Shown here: positions 26,701 to 41,700 of the stretch, piece after piece | How the letters are laid out: every line of letters begins with the position of its first letter | How positions within the stretch are numbered: the first letter of the stretch is position 1 | NCBI GenBank assembly: GCA_038373885.1 | Contig: JAWZYV010011897.1 | Coordinates: 186,001 to 250,000, forward strand | Origin: Cheiracanthium punctorium | Taxonomy: Eukaryota > Arthropoda > Arachnida > Araneae > Cheiracanthiidae | Length of the DNA: 64,000 nucleotides | Reading direction: 5' to 3' | Translations under genes and position numbers: made by a program | The notes under the pieces: model-generated | What the model saw: the letters and a program-made list of their open reading frames with translations, nothing else | Told to the model about the DNA's origin: nothing | The model's database searches: none

Positions 26701-29700
26701 GGCATGAGTTAATATTATGCAAATGAGCTAAAACTTTACCAATCTTATTTTCTAGTCAATTGGCAACTTTCAGGGGGGGGGGTCCCCAAAAGATAATATT
26801 TTTTTAAAAAAATTCTCATATAACTTGTGACCACCCTAATGTAACATGAATAAGCATTAGAGCTCCTTAAAAAGACCTTTGCTCAAAGCACCCCTCCTGG
26901 GCAGATGCTCCTGGTGCAGGCTTGCTATAACACATGAACACAAAACATTACTCAATAAAAGTGGCTGTACCTATCAATGAACTCATTTTAAGGAAGTGCT
27001 CAATACATATTGAACTCAAAGTTTAATATAAGCTTCATATCTGAGCTGTGCCCAGAATTAAATAAATTAACAATTCAGTTACACAACCAGCAGCTTCATT
27101 ACTAAAGTTTAGGAAGGATATGATTATGCGATGAAAGAGAATTCATACTTTTAATAAGCGATTCTTTCAGTTTTTCTCCAGGATCTTTCTTAGAGCAGTG
27201 TTTAATAAGATCAAGAAAGTGTGTGGTCAAGATGCTTTCAGGTACTATACTATGTAATGACGATTCCTTAATTGAGTTCTTTGTACGTAATGTGGATTTC
27301 CCCCCTCATTCTTCTTATCAAACAATACGAGAAAATATCACTTTAACCTTGACTTATGATTCCTTGTTAGCGAATTTTTGATGGGATATATGCTGTTCAT
27401 CAAAGCTTGATGAACAGAATATATCTGTTTGTAAATTTGATGATTAGCATTTGTCTTCTTGCTTCCAGCAAGTCTGATTCACCTTCCTTTTGAACTTATA
27501 AATTGTTGATGGAAGAAATATCACCATACATAATCTTTGCCACCCTTCAATTTAGCAACCCTTATCATGAATCTTGGTACTTTGCTGAAAACTTTTCACT
27601 TTAGCATAGTCATTAAAATTTTTAACTCAAATAAAAACACTGGATCAAATTTTCTTAAAGGGGATGTCTTTTAGGAATAAGCATGAAGTTTTCACTTAAG
27701 AAGTAACACAATAATAATAACCATACATACCAATTATGACATAACAAACATCTTAAAATGATAGAAATATAGGTATACATTTAGTAAAGAAAAATTCTCA
27801 AATAAGTTAAAAGGATATTCAAGTCAGAAATCATCGTGTAAAAAAATCAAACATACCTCTTGCTTTTTTCTGTTTTCCAAAGCTCTAACCAGTATCATAT
27901 GCTGTCGACGTCTTTCTCTTTCCTAGAATAAAATTTAACAAATAATTACTTTAAATGGTTACAAAAAAACATTATTTAAGGATAGAATTGTTTATATTTT
28001 ATATAACAAAAATAGTCATGGTTTAATACACTGATTGCCCTCTCCCCCATAAAAAAATAAATATGAGACATATCTATTGGGTAAATAATTTTTAAATTTC
28101 CAGTTTTCAATTAGTCCAAATGACCAAAGCAATAACTGAGAAAAAGAAGTAGGCATGAATAAAATATACAGGATTTGCGCAACAGAAAATAAATAAATAT
28201 ACAAATAAATAAATCATGTTCTTATATCCAAATTTTGTTGTTTTTTAAATGTAGTAAGTTATGATTTCAGTTAGAAACATAGTGTTGAAGTATAAAAACA
28301 AGTTTGGTTTAATTATGATAAATTAATTAACAAACATGCCACTAAAACTGACATCAACAGCTATTATATATATTATTTGAATCTAAATACCTCTGCGAAT
28401 ATTTAGTGATGAGATTCCATTGCATCTTTATATAGGAGATATCATCGCCTCTTTCAAGTAAAATAATAAATGAGACCAATGATAAATAGTAAAAATGTTT
28501 GAATTTTATTTGGAACAGGCCAATAATTCCCTACCAGAAAAAGGAGAAATAGGACAGGAAGAATCACAAAGTTGAACTCTCCCAATTAAATGGAAAAAAG
28601 GGTAGTAGAACATGCATCAACTCAATGTGCAAGATGCCTCATAAGGCATAGTATTTCTGACACTCTTGGCTGTAAGAGGATTAAGACTAATGATTTTATT
28701 CGAAGAACCCTATTTGTTGCAATACTTTCAATTCCAGACAAACTATTCAAAGTGTAATGGAACTTAACAGTGCTAATTAAGAGGTAAAACAATTAATGGG
28801 GTAGTATGGTTGCAAGAATGGGAAAAGAACTTTTATTAACTAGTGCTAGAAAGGGGACTTATGAGGAATTTATGAGTACATGTCAACATTTTTTTTTTTT
28901 TTAACTTTTATAATTTGTAAGACTGATAAACACCATTGCTCTTTTACTTAAATATCAAAAAATATTTGAAGGAAGGAAATTCAATATTTAAACATTTAAT
29001 TGAATTATAAAATGATAGTAAATAATCATAAAAATTGTTATCAACAAATCTATACAACAAGCAATAACAGGATTCATGAAGTTTCAAAAATAGGAAACAA
29101 ATACAAAGGCGAAATTTTCAATAGATTTCATATATTTATTGCTTGAAACAGTGTTTTCTGTTCGTTACTTTCACAACAAAGCAATAAACCAAATAGCCAG
29201 AAGTGATGTACTTTTGCATATTGTGAAGCAGCTCATCATACTTTTATTTGGAAGAGAATTTTTTAAAAATGTACTAAATTTAGCTTCAAAATAATTGCTA
29301 TATGGAAAGACTCTATTCCTTCGTTATCAATAATAATTACTTGTAACTAAAAATATTTTTATTTATTTATTTTTCAAGATACAAATTGACTGAAAAGAGA
29401 TGATTAGGAGCTGATGTGCAAAAAAATGCAATAGTTACGCACAAGTTTCCCAAAGACAACATGCCTATTAAAAAAAAAAAAATCACAAAATTAATGAATG
29501 TTCAATTACTTTCAATATCCTTCATTTAGTTAGTTCATTTTTTTCATTTTCTTTTTAAGAAACAATTTTGAAAGTTATATTTAAAAGCAAAATAGAGATT
29601 GCATTTAGCGAAATTTTTATGCCTGTCTTGCTAAGCTGTAACTTACAGCAGAACACAAGGTAAACATGTCAAACTGTTAATATGATCAATAATAAAAAGT

Positions 29701-32700
29701 AAAAAAAATCTAAAATCAATCCTCCATTTACATAGCCATATTGTTTATAAATTAAATGCATTGATTCTTGATCAAATTGTACTTTTTTTGTATGATTTTT
29801 CATGATAAAATGATTAGGTAAATCCAAAACTTTGCAGCTGTACAATATATATATATATATATATAAGGAACCATTTTAAAATAACTTAAAAAAAATTTAC
29901 ATGAATCCTGTTTGACAAACTATCAGAAGGAAAAAACTTAAGAACCAAACAGCACAAACTATTAATTAGTAAAAACAGATTTTGTAACTTGAAATGTTAC
30001 ATGATTCTTTAAGGATACTAAGAACAGGAAATCATGCAGAAAGGTAACAACTAAATGGACAACACCAGGAAAAGTTTATTCTCACATATACATAAGAAAA
30101 AAAAATTTTAAAAATTCTAAACATAAAATGCATCACAAAATTCAAAAGCATTAACAGTTTTTCAAAAAGGAAACACTGAATGAAATGACAAGACTACCAT
30201 TTTATTCCAAACGACATTGATAGCACAGAAAACAATTCTGTGCAATCTATCACTAATAAGAGCTCCAAGACAGGAAAAGAAATTTAATCAAGAGCAGCAA
30301 CCAAGTGCTCAAGCAGACTTGCTAAGCTGTAACTTACAGCAGGCTTCATGCATTATTAGTACAGCAAACATACAAGCATATATTTGACAAACACCTAGCT
30401 ATTACATACCAAATCAACCATTAGCAGCATTTCCCTACGTTTCTGCATTTCCTAATATGCAAGAAAAATATGATTTGATATTGCATAAAACGTTATCAAT
30501 ATGAAATAAAACATTGTGATAGATATTGCAAGGATAATTTGAAGTTACTGAAACAAATGCCAAAGGAAAAGGAGCTGAAACAAATACAGATGCTGGAATA
30601 AATTTTGATTAGTAACTTATTCATTAGCTTTCAGTGCATAAGTACTGACGTAATAAAGTTAAACAACAAACAGCAATGAGTAACACATACGTATGATTTA
30701 ACTAATTTCTGAGAAATATTAATATCATCATTATTACAGTGAAAAACGTTCAACAAGAAACTAAGGGGGACCAAAATATTTTTTGTGTTAAAAGATTTGT
30801 AAAAAAAGAACTAAACTCACTATTTCCTACATTGTTATAGTTTATTTTGACTTCCTGATAAACTACAAGTTAAGTTGCATTCATAGGGATGAAAGACATG
30901 TAAACAATTATTATTTTTTTAGCAAAAAAATTAGTTATCTTTTTTTTTTTAAATATATTTTTCATAGAAATAGGGGGAGGGACAGGATGGATGATACCAG
31001 GATGATTACTGGGGGAGAAAAACAAAAAGAGGGCTCTGAAGAAAGAGGAACAGATTCCCAGAAATGAAAATTTTCAGCAAATACATGCTACTGACTTGTC
31101 AAAAGCATGCCACTGAAGATCTAAAAATGAACTTTTTCAAGTTAAACGATTTTTGTTTATGTTAACCAATTTTTCATGTTAAGTATTTTCATGGTAAACG
31201 TACTTCACTGTATTATTATTTGAACTATTATGAAATTATAAAATGAGATATTTAATTTAAAACAGACTGAGAAAGCTAATATAATAAATAAAATGAAGTG
31301 ACATTTTTAAGAACTATATTTTAAAAATTGCTACAGAAATATTTTACTAGTGCCACAGTAAACACTAATTAAGTAATAAAAACTCAAAAGGTATCATTAT
31401 AGTCTTGTGAAAAATATCAATAATTATGAGATATATAATACACTACATGACAATGTACTTAAGTCCTGATCACAGGTCATTCAAAAGTTCTTTTTTACCC
31501 ATATTTGATCAATAAATTTAAAATATAGTTTAAAACAATTTCATTTTAAAGAAATTCTAAAAACTAATGGAATTTTTATACATGCGTACTTTAGATAAGT
31601 GAAATTGGCAGCTTTACCATAATAGAAAAAAGTTCTGAATATATTTTATTTAACTATTTTAAAAGCAAATCAGCCAATTTTTTTTTTTTTTTTCCAATTT
31701 AAAGAAGCATAAAGCTTCTAATGAACTGATTATATAGAAAGCCAATATTAAGACAAGTCTTTATAACCAATAAAATTTTACGGAAAATTAAGAAACATGG
31801 AAAAAAAATCATTGGCATTAAAGAAATACAATGCACAATACTAATATCTATATTTATTTAAATTAAATGATAATTTTTAAAGCTTTCCCATTTTGTGCAA
31901 AAACAAGGTTTAAAAAAAAGATTTGCATTAATGCACTCATACCTTTAAATATGTTAATACATATCAGCCTGAAACTGAAACAAATGTTTCAAACTAAATG
32001 TGCTAAGCATTAATTTCTCTTCAGGGAAGGAAGAAAAAAAATCAAAACAACAATTTTTCTTCACAAAATCAAAATCATCATAAAATATAAGGTCTAATCA
32101 AAACTCACTGAAGTGTATATTATCATAAAAATATTGATGCACACATTCACTCAGAAATAAGGCAAAATTTAACAAAATAAAGAGAAACTATTCAAATAAA
32201 TTAAACATTGTATTAAAAAAAACTATAAAACCTACTAATCCATTTTTTAAAAATTAAGATGCATTTTGAAAGAGTAGTTCAATAACAGTAAAATTTTGCA
32301 ATTAAAATTTAATGTTTGAATTAATTTCATCATACTAATTTTTACAGTTCAGAGAAGTAAATTAATAATTAAAAAACAATGAAACATTTCTTGTGCAGGA
32401 GAAAAACAGATTTTTATGATTAATGATAGGCAATGAAATTAAAAAATTCTAGTTTGTAGGAAAAAAAAGGGGCAGCTGCACACAAACATGCATAAAAACA
32501 AAACAATGTACCTGCTCTCTTAGAAAAACTGCTTGTTGCCTTTTCATTTCTTGTTCCTATTATGAAAGTATAATCAAGGTAGTAAATATTAACGTAAAAA
32601 CTGTACAATTTGTAAAAAACTGTCTTTAGAAAAGCAGACTTTTTTTTTTAAAGGAAACATGATACTTGGAAAGTCAAAGATAATATCTTTTCAAAAAGCA

Positions 32701-35700
32701 GTTGAATTACAAAAAAAAATAGATCATTTATCAAAAAAATTGTAAGATAGTTCTTTAATATAAATAGATTTAAATGACATATTTTTAAAATGATAAAGTG
32801 ATAATTACTTCAAGGATTTGTTGTGCCCTAATTTCACGCTCAATTCTCATTTGTTCTAAGCGCTCAAATTTTTCTTGTTGTTTCATCATCCGCTGCTGTT
32901 CTTTTTGTTTACGATTTTCTTCGGCTGAATTCAAAATTTAAAATTATATTGCTATAATCAAAAGCATTACATAAAAACTATGACATAAATTTCAAATTTC
33001 TAAATAAAAATGCATCAGAGAAATAAGATTATGCATTCTGAGAATGTATGCCAATCTATATGTTCAAAAAAAATTTAAAAAGTCAAGGAAACACACACAC
33101 ACACACACACACACACAATTTCACAACTATTTATATTGCAGATAAATTAGAATGATACAGCAATGCTTCAGCAAGTTAGAACTGCTGATATAAAGAAGCA
33201 AGCTGCTGTACCCTTTTCAAAAATGTCTAAGAGAACTATGATGGTTGCAGAACAACATTAAACAAGTTTAATCTAGCTTGATTTCCGAGTTCATGGTAAC
33301 CCAGTGAGTAAAATTTTGATATAGTAACCAGAAATTTAGGAGTTCAATCTACAATCTGTAACTGAAGACCACCACATACATGTGGATGCTAAATCCCTTT
33401 GATGTAAGCAATTTCTGAAGGGAGCAAATATTTAAAAATCCCTCTTTTGATTGATAAAGAAATTAACTGTGAAGAGGATCTCTGGCCTGGGACCCAAGTA
33501 GTTAAAATGAGTTTTTTAGCCCTCTTTTGGTAAATAACTTTACACTATTTTGTAGGCCATACAAAAATATGGCTCACAATAATGAAGATTCTGACATGAT
33601 CAGACAAGAACCTTCATCACATCACACAGATGGAGCAAAAGCACTGGAAATGGCTTTATGCTGTGTAGAATAACAAGCATCGGCTTCCTTCATCAATGCA
33701 ATGCTTTTAAAAACATGGCAAAATTATGCAGTAAGTCTGTAAACTTCTAATCTTCAGCAGAACTTTTGTTTTTCAAAACTTTTCTTCAAATGGTAAGTAC
33801 CCTAGTAGCAATAACCCATCGGTCGATGAGAGGCGGGTGAGTTAAATCCGAGGAGAAGGAGCAATGGCCGATCACGGCTTTTCATCCAAAAAAGGGGAAA
33901 TTTCATCGGCAACTGGTACAAAATGTCCGCTCGGGGGGCCATAAAGCCGATCATCGTTTCCCGATGACTCCGATGAAATAACGAAAAGAAACCGATAAAC
34001 TGTGAAAAATATATTTGTTAATAAAAAATAAACGACTGGCAGCAAAATTTTCAAAAAATGTCCTTTCTGTTTATTATGTTTTCGTTTTTTGTATGCTAAA
34101 TTTCCGTTTTTCTGAAAAAATATAAAAAAATCCTTCCCACCCCCGGGCCCGAACACTGAGCGTACTGATTACGAGATAAGCGCGCTACCCCTAGACCGTC
34201 GAATCTTGTCATGTGTAAGGCAAAGTGTGAAGTAAAGGTTATTTTAGTCTCAGATTGGGACTTTGCGTGAAATTTTGACAAAGTGTTGTTCAGCTATTAT
34301 TAATAATAGTCAAATTATTCGATTGGTAAGAAATTAATTTCACTTTTTACCAATGTATGTAAGCAGCGACAACATTCATAATTAATAATTAAAAAACAAT
34401 ATTGCCAATTGTATAGGAATTTTAGTGTGATTTTAACTCTCATATTTCTTGGATGACTTTAAAAAATTAACTGATTTCTCTTCTTGCTGTTTACATCAAA
34501 GAGGTTTCAAAAGAGTTGCTCATTGTAATGAAGTTTCCGTTTTTCTTATAATGCAGCTGACGCTCAAATAGATTCTTTTCTTTTTTTTAAACACATTTTT
34601 TTAAAAATTATTTAAATATTACAAAGGATTTTTATATAATAAACACTTACATTTTTTTGGTAAATATTTCTTTTCAAATTTAAATTTTGTGGGAGGGGGC
34701 AAGGGGTGTGATACCACCCCCCTGCCCCCTTCCAACCCCAATACAAGAAATTTGAAGTAAATTATGCGATTAATTCAAGAATTGTTCAAAATTTCCCTTA
34801 GATTATGCAAAGGCACATCTAAATTACGCAAATATTTATATGGAATTTGGGTAAAGTGTAAACCACTGGGGACACCTGCAAGGCCCGTTGACTATAGAGC
34901 TGCAGTTTCGGATAAGATATATTATTTTTCGGTTTCCCATCGGCGAAACTGCTCGTCTAGATCACTTCTATCCATGAATAAAAATTCATCTATTGCAGAT
35001 AAACAAAAGTGCACTTGCCGATGACTGAATTCGACGAGTCGATAAGTTACCGATGAGTCGATGAACGACCGAGCAGAAAACAAGCAGTCATTGCTACTAG
35101 GGTAAAACATTTGTAATAAATTAATGTATTTATTATAACACATTTCCCATAAATGTACTCCCTCCCCCATTCTTCGCTTTAACTAAAATTCTTCTTAACA
35201 GGCTTACTCAATTCAGGACAGACAGTTGAGAGGGAGTCTACTGTACATATTACCTTTGATTTAGGGATATTTTAATTTTTCAAAAACCGTTCATGACAAG
35301 CTACTTTCAATTAAAAACAAGTATGAAATTTACTGAAAATTTTATAACACAAGAAACAAAATATGAGACATATTTCATTTGTTAATACCAGTGTCCTTAC
35401 AGAAGCCACTATGAACTGTTTACATATACAATTAAACTGTGGCTTGATTCTATAGTATTTAAAAAGGAACATGCTTAAAAGCATAGAAAAAAGAGAATTT
35501 TAAGGAGAAACATTTATTTTTCAAGGATTCTAGCAGCTTAGAGCACAAAAAATAGGGACTTTCTCAAGATTGTAGAACATAAAAATTTGAATTTGGGAAT
35601 ATGGCTGATTATCCACACAAGGTATCTAGGCCGAGGGTGTGTGTGTGTGTGTCTTCCCAAGGAGTCCCAACCTCTTTATACAAAAATTCAGAGAAAACCA

Positions 35701-38700
35701 TGGAAAACTCTGAACGGCTAGGCCAACGGATGCAACCTGGGTTTTAACCCAAAACTTCCTGTCTTCCAGTTGAGAGCACTATGCACTCGGTCACTGGTTG
35801 GGCTTTTAACATAAAAAATAGAATTACTTATTACAATGAAATAAACAAGGTCTAAAGTGAATTTCTAAAGGATAACAAGAGAAATATGAGTTTCAAACGG
35901 AATAAATAGATAGAAAAATAGAACAAAAATTGAAAAAAAAAGTAAAACATTTTATATTTGAAAATAGATTTTTTTAAATGTATCTAACATTTATGAGAAC
36001 AAAATTTTAAAACTTTATAAAATACATTTTCTCACTCCTTATTTGCTAGTAAAAATAATTTAGTTTCTTTTCCCCTGAAAATACATAGTTGTAAAATTAT
36101 TCCCTTTTTTGGAATGTATTTAGTAAAAAACATTTCTGCAGGAAAGAAAACTAAATTGTAGGGAAAAAACTTGAATGACTAATAGTAGGGTAAGATTTTT
36201 TGCTGATAAAAAAATTTCTATGCACAAAAAATCCCTAACTTTCACAAGAATCACTAAATTGAAAGGAAAATCTCAGACTTTCCCTATATTTAGAAAGAAA
36301 TCTCAAATGTAGGGAAAATTCCTTAAATAAAAGGGAAATTTTACAAAAATGAGAAAAAAAAATTACATGACATATTTGATTGAAAAAAGACTATATGTTG
36401 AAAATAGGAGACATTAGGGACCAAAGAGATAAAAGGGGTTTTAGGGACGTTGCAGACCCTCTAAAAACCCTGATTTTTATAAAAAAGTCCATGAGTCATT
36501 ATATTTGAAAAATACTGTAACACAAATTCTTCATGATTTTGAAATCAATATCAGTTTGCTCTAAAGGAAACTTTCTTGCTAGAAACACCCTTATCTAGTC
36601 TGGAGTATATTCCTTATAAAATTAAAAACAAATGTTAAAAAAATAAAATAAATCTGAATTAATATTGGTTGTTTTCTGGTGAACTCCATATTATTCCAAT
36701 CCTGTTCCTACTCTTCAAAAGTACACAGAAAATGCCAACAAAAAATGCCCAAAATTCACACTAGTTCGGACTTTTTCCAGAGAAAGTGAATTCGTAAATG
36801 TTTTGAAAAGCAAAAACATGAGTCGTTGTTGCCAATGGCAAAATGGAAAATGGATGCATTGCTTAAACTGTGCTTGCAGGGAAAAAAAAACAAAAAACAT
36901 AAGCAATGTATGCTTATTGGGAAAAGAAATTGTTACCTCAGTAATGATACATGGTTTGAGTGCTTATAGTATAACTGAAACAAAAATATGCAGACATGTT
37001 TAATAAAGTGTTACAAAGATTTGAAACAACTAAATTAAAAAAATTAAGAAATTTTATAAGACACATATTTAAAATCTCTATTATACATAAACTAAATTTG
37101 TATAGGTCATTATTGTGTCGTTTAGTAAAACTTGCTGTTTCAATAAGTAACCATTTATGCTACAAGAGCCATTCTATAGTTTAAAAAAAAACTAAAAAAC
37201 TATAACATGCAAATCCATACATTCAAAAATGCATGTAAAATATAGGAAAAGCAAGAGGAAAAAACAATGAGGAAACATTTAAAACAAAATTAGACAAAAT
37301 AGGAAAAAATAAAAATACAAAAAGCATGCAAACCTCGTAATCGTTTTTCTTCTCGAGCAGCCACTAAGGCTTGTTCTCTTTGTGCTTGTCTTAACATCTT
37401 TGCCTCGAGAGCTTCTCGAGATTTTGCTACATTATAAATGATAATATTAAATGATAAAATTTTAAATAGCTTCTATCAATTTTAGCATTGTATAACAATT
37501 TTCTTAACTTGCAAATTTACTGTCATTTTGTGAAGTATGTTAAGATGCAATGATTTGGGGGGAGAAAGGTAACCATAGACTAGCAGTACACATACTGAAA
37601 TTTAATTTAAAGAAACAAATCCAAATCCCTAATATTAGCAATTTTAAGATAATTTATTTTTTTACTTGAAACATCAAAACAGTGTTTAATTAATTAGTCA
37701 AATAAGTTATTAGTGTTCTACTAACTTATTATACTACTAAATTAAAGGACATTCTTTTACTTGGAAATTTTAAAATTCAAAACTGAACTTTGCACAAAAT
37801 ACGATTGAGACAAGACTTCTTACTTAAGATTCAACATGGTTTAATCCCTAAAATGCAAAACTTAGCCTTTACAAAGCAAAAGATTACACAATACAAATCA
37901 TGCATGACACAAAAATAAGTCACATAACATGCACATTTTTTTTTTCTTTTCACAGGTTAAAAAAGAAAAAAATAAACTGGGAAGAGAAAATATCAAGTTA
38001 GGATTTAAAACATAATAATTACACGAGGATCCATTGTGAACTATAAATAAATGATAAATTCTACGAAACTTAAGTTACAATCCTTAACATTCATTAAAAG
38101 AAAATTTTCCACTAGTGTTAAGCACTTCTAATGCTAATTACTTCTTTCTCTCTTTCCATTAATTTAAATTTAAAAATCTGCACACACACACACACACACA
38201 TACACACACACATTTAAAAACTATCTAGGATTCTATTGTACTCTATCTTGAGAGTAACTGCACAGTTTAAAAAAAAGTACCTGTTAAACTGGTACATATA
38301 GATTTGAGCAGGAGAATCTTAGATTAGTAATTAGATTACTTTTTAAAATTAATTTTTATTGTTGGTATTTTTACTTCCTTTAAAGTATATTCTAAAGAAG
38401 GCTTCTTTTACCTTTTTGTAAAATTAATGAAATATAACAATAAGCAAAAAGGATAAAATAGTGCAAACTGATGCATAATAAAGTAACAATAATAATAATA
38501 AAGGAAACAAATATGATTTTTTAAATTTTGAGACAGACAACAAACTAGAAGTAGCTAATATTTTTCTTTTGCACAGATATACATGTTCAATACATACCCT
38601 GTTGTTCTAAGTGATGCTGTATCTGTTTTTGTTCCCACTGCCTTTGCTGTTCTTCTTCTTCAGATACTTTCTGCTGTGCAGGCTTACGACTTTGAACATT

Positions 38701-41700
38701 CAAACGAACCTTGGCAGACTTTGCTTCTTCAATTCTGGCAACTACTTCTTGTTCAGACAACAAAACATAATCCTTCAAGCAAGATATTTATAATATTATT
38801 AAAAAGGAAAATGTTCATTTCTCATAAATTTTGGAATTACATTCATCAAGAACAATAAAGGAAAATGATAAACTAATATATATTCCTAACAGTATCCTAC
38901 AGATAAAGACTGAAATTTTTTAAGAAAAATGTAGTTATAATAAATAAATACATAAATTAGGTATTCTTCTCTTTTTCATTAACTTAACAGATGACTGGAC
39001 TATTGCACTTTAAATTTACTCTCTTTGCCAGTTAAATAAGGTTAATAATTTTAACGATAATCGTTTGTTCATAACAAATTGATTTAAAATTACAATTTTG
39101 AGAATTAGATGGATACAAAAAAAAAAAAAAAAAAAAAAAAAACCTATTTTGGTAGAATTAGTTCAGGAATGAAAACGTTTTCGAAAAAAAGAATTGATTT
39201 ATTTCTATTCCAAAGATTTGTCCAAGTTTTAAAGAATGTGGGCAAAAAATTATGTTATTTGTTTATTATGCATATATAGCTGAATACAATGTGAGTAATA
39301 TTCCATAAGTTCTAATACAAATTCATAAACAAAACAAAGGTTCTATTAAGTAACCTATAAAAAATAACCTTTATTTTTACTAGAATATCCTACATAAATT
39401 AAATTGAGTGTTCAGCTACAATAATAATAAAACAAAAAAATTAAATAAAATAAATAAAAGCTTTAATAGTAAAGATCTTCACCTGTCCTGATCCAGATGA
39501 ACTTTTCTCTAAGAAGTCTCCAACATTCATTTTTGTACTAAATGTGAAATTTTCTCTACCAAGATCTGTTATACCATTTTTTATCAGATACTAAATAGAA
39601 ATGAAAGAAAATTAAATGATATACATATATTTTTAAAGCTAAAATCGCCTATTAAAACTTCATAAAATTAAAACTTTTAAATTTACCAATTCATCAGAAA
39701 AGCAACATTTTAATTGGTGACTAATGATCAACATAATGTGATTCGAAGAACTGCAGCTTATTTATAAATTTAAAACACGGGTACTTTTTTCTTCGATATT
39801 ATTCCTCTTTTTGGTGATTTATGTAATCAAAGCAAACACGTAATAGATTATCATTTCCCATTACTCTTAAAGCAGTAATCCAGACTGTCCATGAAAGTAT
39901 TCACTGTTATAATATTCTAATAAGAAAATAAATACAACAGTCTTCTAATAATAAAGCCTTCCAATATGGAGCTTCTTCCTATAACGGAATTTTTATTGGA
40001 ATGGAAACCTAAGACTATGATACAAAACCATAGCCAGGAAAAAATTTAGGGATGGGGTGGGGGTAGAACTTCCCAAAACTTCCCTTGGATATGGCTTTGC
40101 TTTAATAACATTGAAAATATTCTCCATATAACAAAGTGGATGTCTCCCTATAATGAATTTTTCATACTTTTATTGCCTTTGATTTTTGATTGATCCGATA
40201 GATGGCATTGATTCTGAGGAAGATAATATATCTTCTAGACTGAGCTAAATGAAATATGGAAAACAGAAAAAGATAATTGAAGAATAACTCATGATGTAAA
40301 TCTCTCAGAGTCTTCAGAAATGAATACAGACTTGCTAATTGCTTTACAACCTGCAGATGAAAAGATTTCTAAGAGTCTAAAAGATAAAAATGAAAGGCAG
40401 GAGACGGTGATTCCGAAAATGAGGATTTGTCACAGCCAAAACCACAAGTTACAGAAATGCTGCAATCATTTGAAACCATTAAAAGAGGTTTACAAATTTA
40501 AGAAAATAAGTTTAACGCTATTTTTAGCACAGTTTTTTTAAAATATGGAAATTTATCATCACAGAATGCAAAGCAGTATAAAATGGAATTTTTCAAATAA
40601 ACTTAAGTGAGCAAGCACCATTAGTATATTGTTATATTCTAAAAGTTGTCCAACTGCCTTCCCTTTTCAGTATTTCATTTATACAATAAAAAGTAGAAAA
40701 TTTTAACAAATTTATAATACATATTAACTTATTTTTTATTGAAAGTAATAATTAAAATACTTTTGAATTTATTGAATTCATGAAATATTTTTTAATATTC
40801 ATTTAAATAACTGCAAAAATAATATCTAATCTCGGTATATTGAAATTTTCTTTATAGTGAATTTTTCAACTAGAACCAAGTGAGCTCATTATAGGGAGAT
40901 TCTACAATAACTTTGAAATGTTGAATCAGCCATCAGGATCCACATACAGAATTGCCAACCCGGCAAAAGTAAAAATCAAGAGACTTTTCGATTAAAAAAC
41001 TAAATTTTAAAAGTTCAGGAGTGTATCTAATCTTGCTGAAACTAAATTTTGAAAAGAGAGAAAAAAGTATTTTGATGCAATTTGTTGCCAGAATATTTGG
41101 AGCAAAAAAATCAATTTTGAGTCTTGTGCAGTGGCGGATTTCCCAATAGGTGCATGAGGCGCGTACTTCGGGCCTCACAAATCTAAGGGGCCTCAAAATT
41201 CGGTTCTCAAAAATAAAAAATAAATATATATATAAATTTCTGTTCAAAAGAGGAACTTTGTTCATAGTTCCAGGATTGCTCCTAGAGTAGAAAGTGCTCT
41301 TGATTAATCCTTTCTTTGGTGTCCTTAATTTCCCTTTTCACAGCATTGGATATCATTTTCTAAATTAATACTTTAATAACTAATACTTTTAGTTTACAAG
41401 TAATTAGTTCTTTAATTCCTTAGTTTACTGTAAAAAATCCAGAAACGTTTCTTGGAAATAATGGCATAAGTTAGACTCACAAATACCATGTAGAAAGTAA
41501 ACATTTTTATCTGAAAACCTTACTGTTTCCTTTAACCTGTACTTTAATCAAATATTGCTCTCACGATTCGCTTAAAAAACATGCAATTCACTTAAAAATG
41601 ACTAGAACTGTAGAAAAGTCCAGTAATATTCCTTGAAAATAATAGGCAGCTGAGGTGCCCTAAATTCCAGGGAAGTTACTTTACTGAACAATTTACAATT

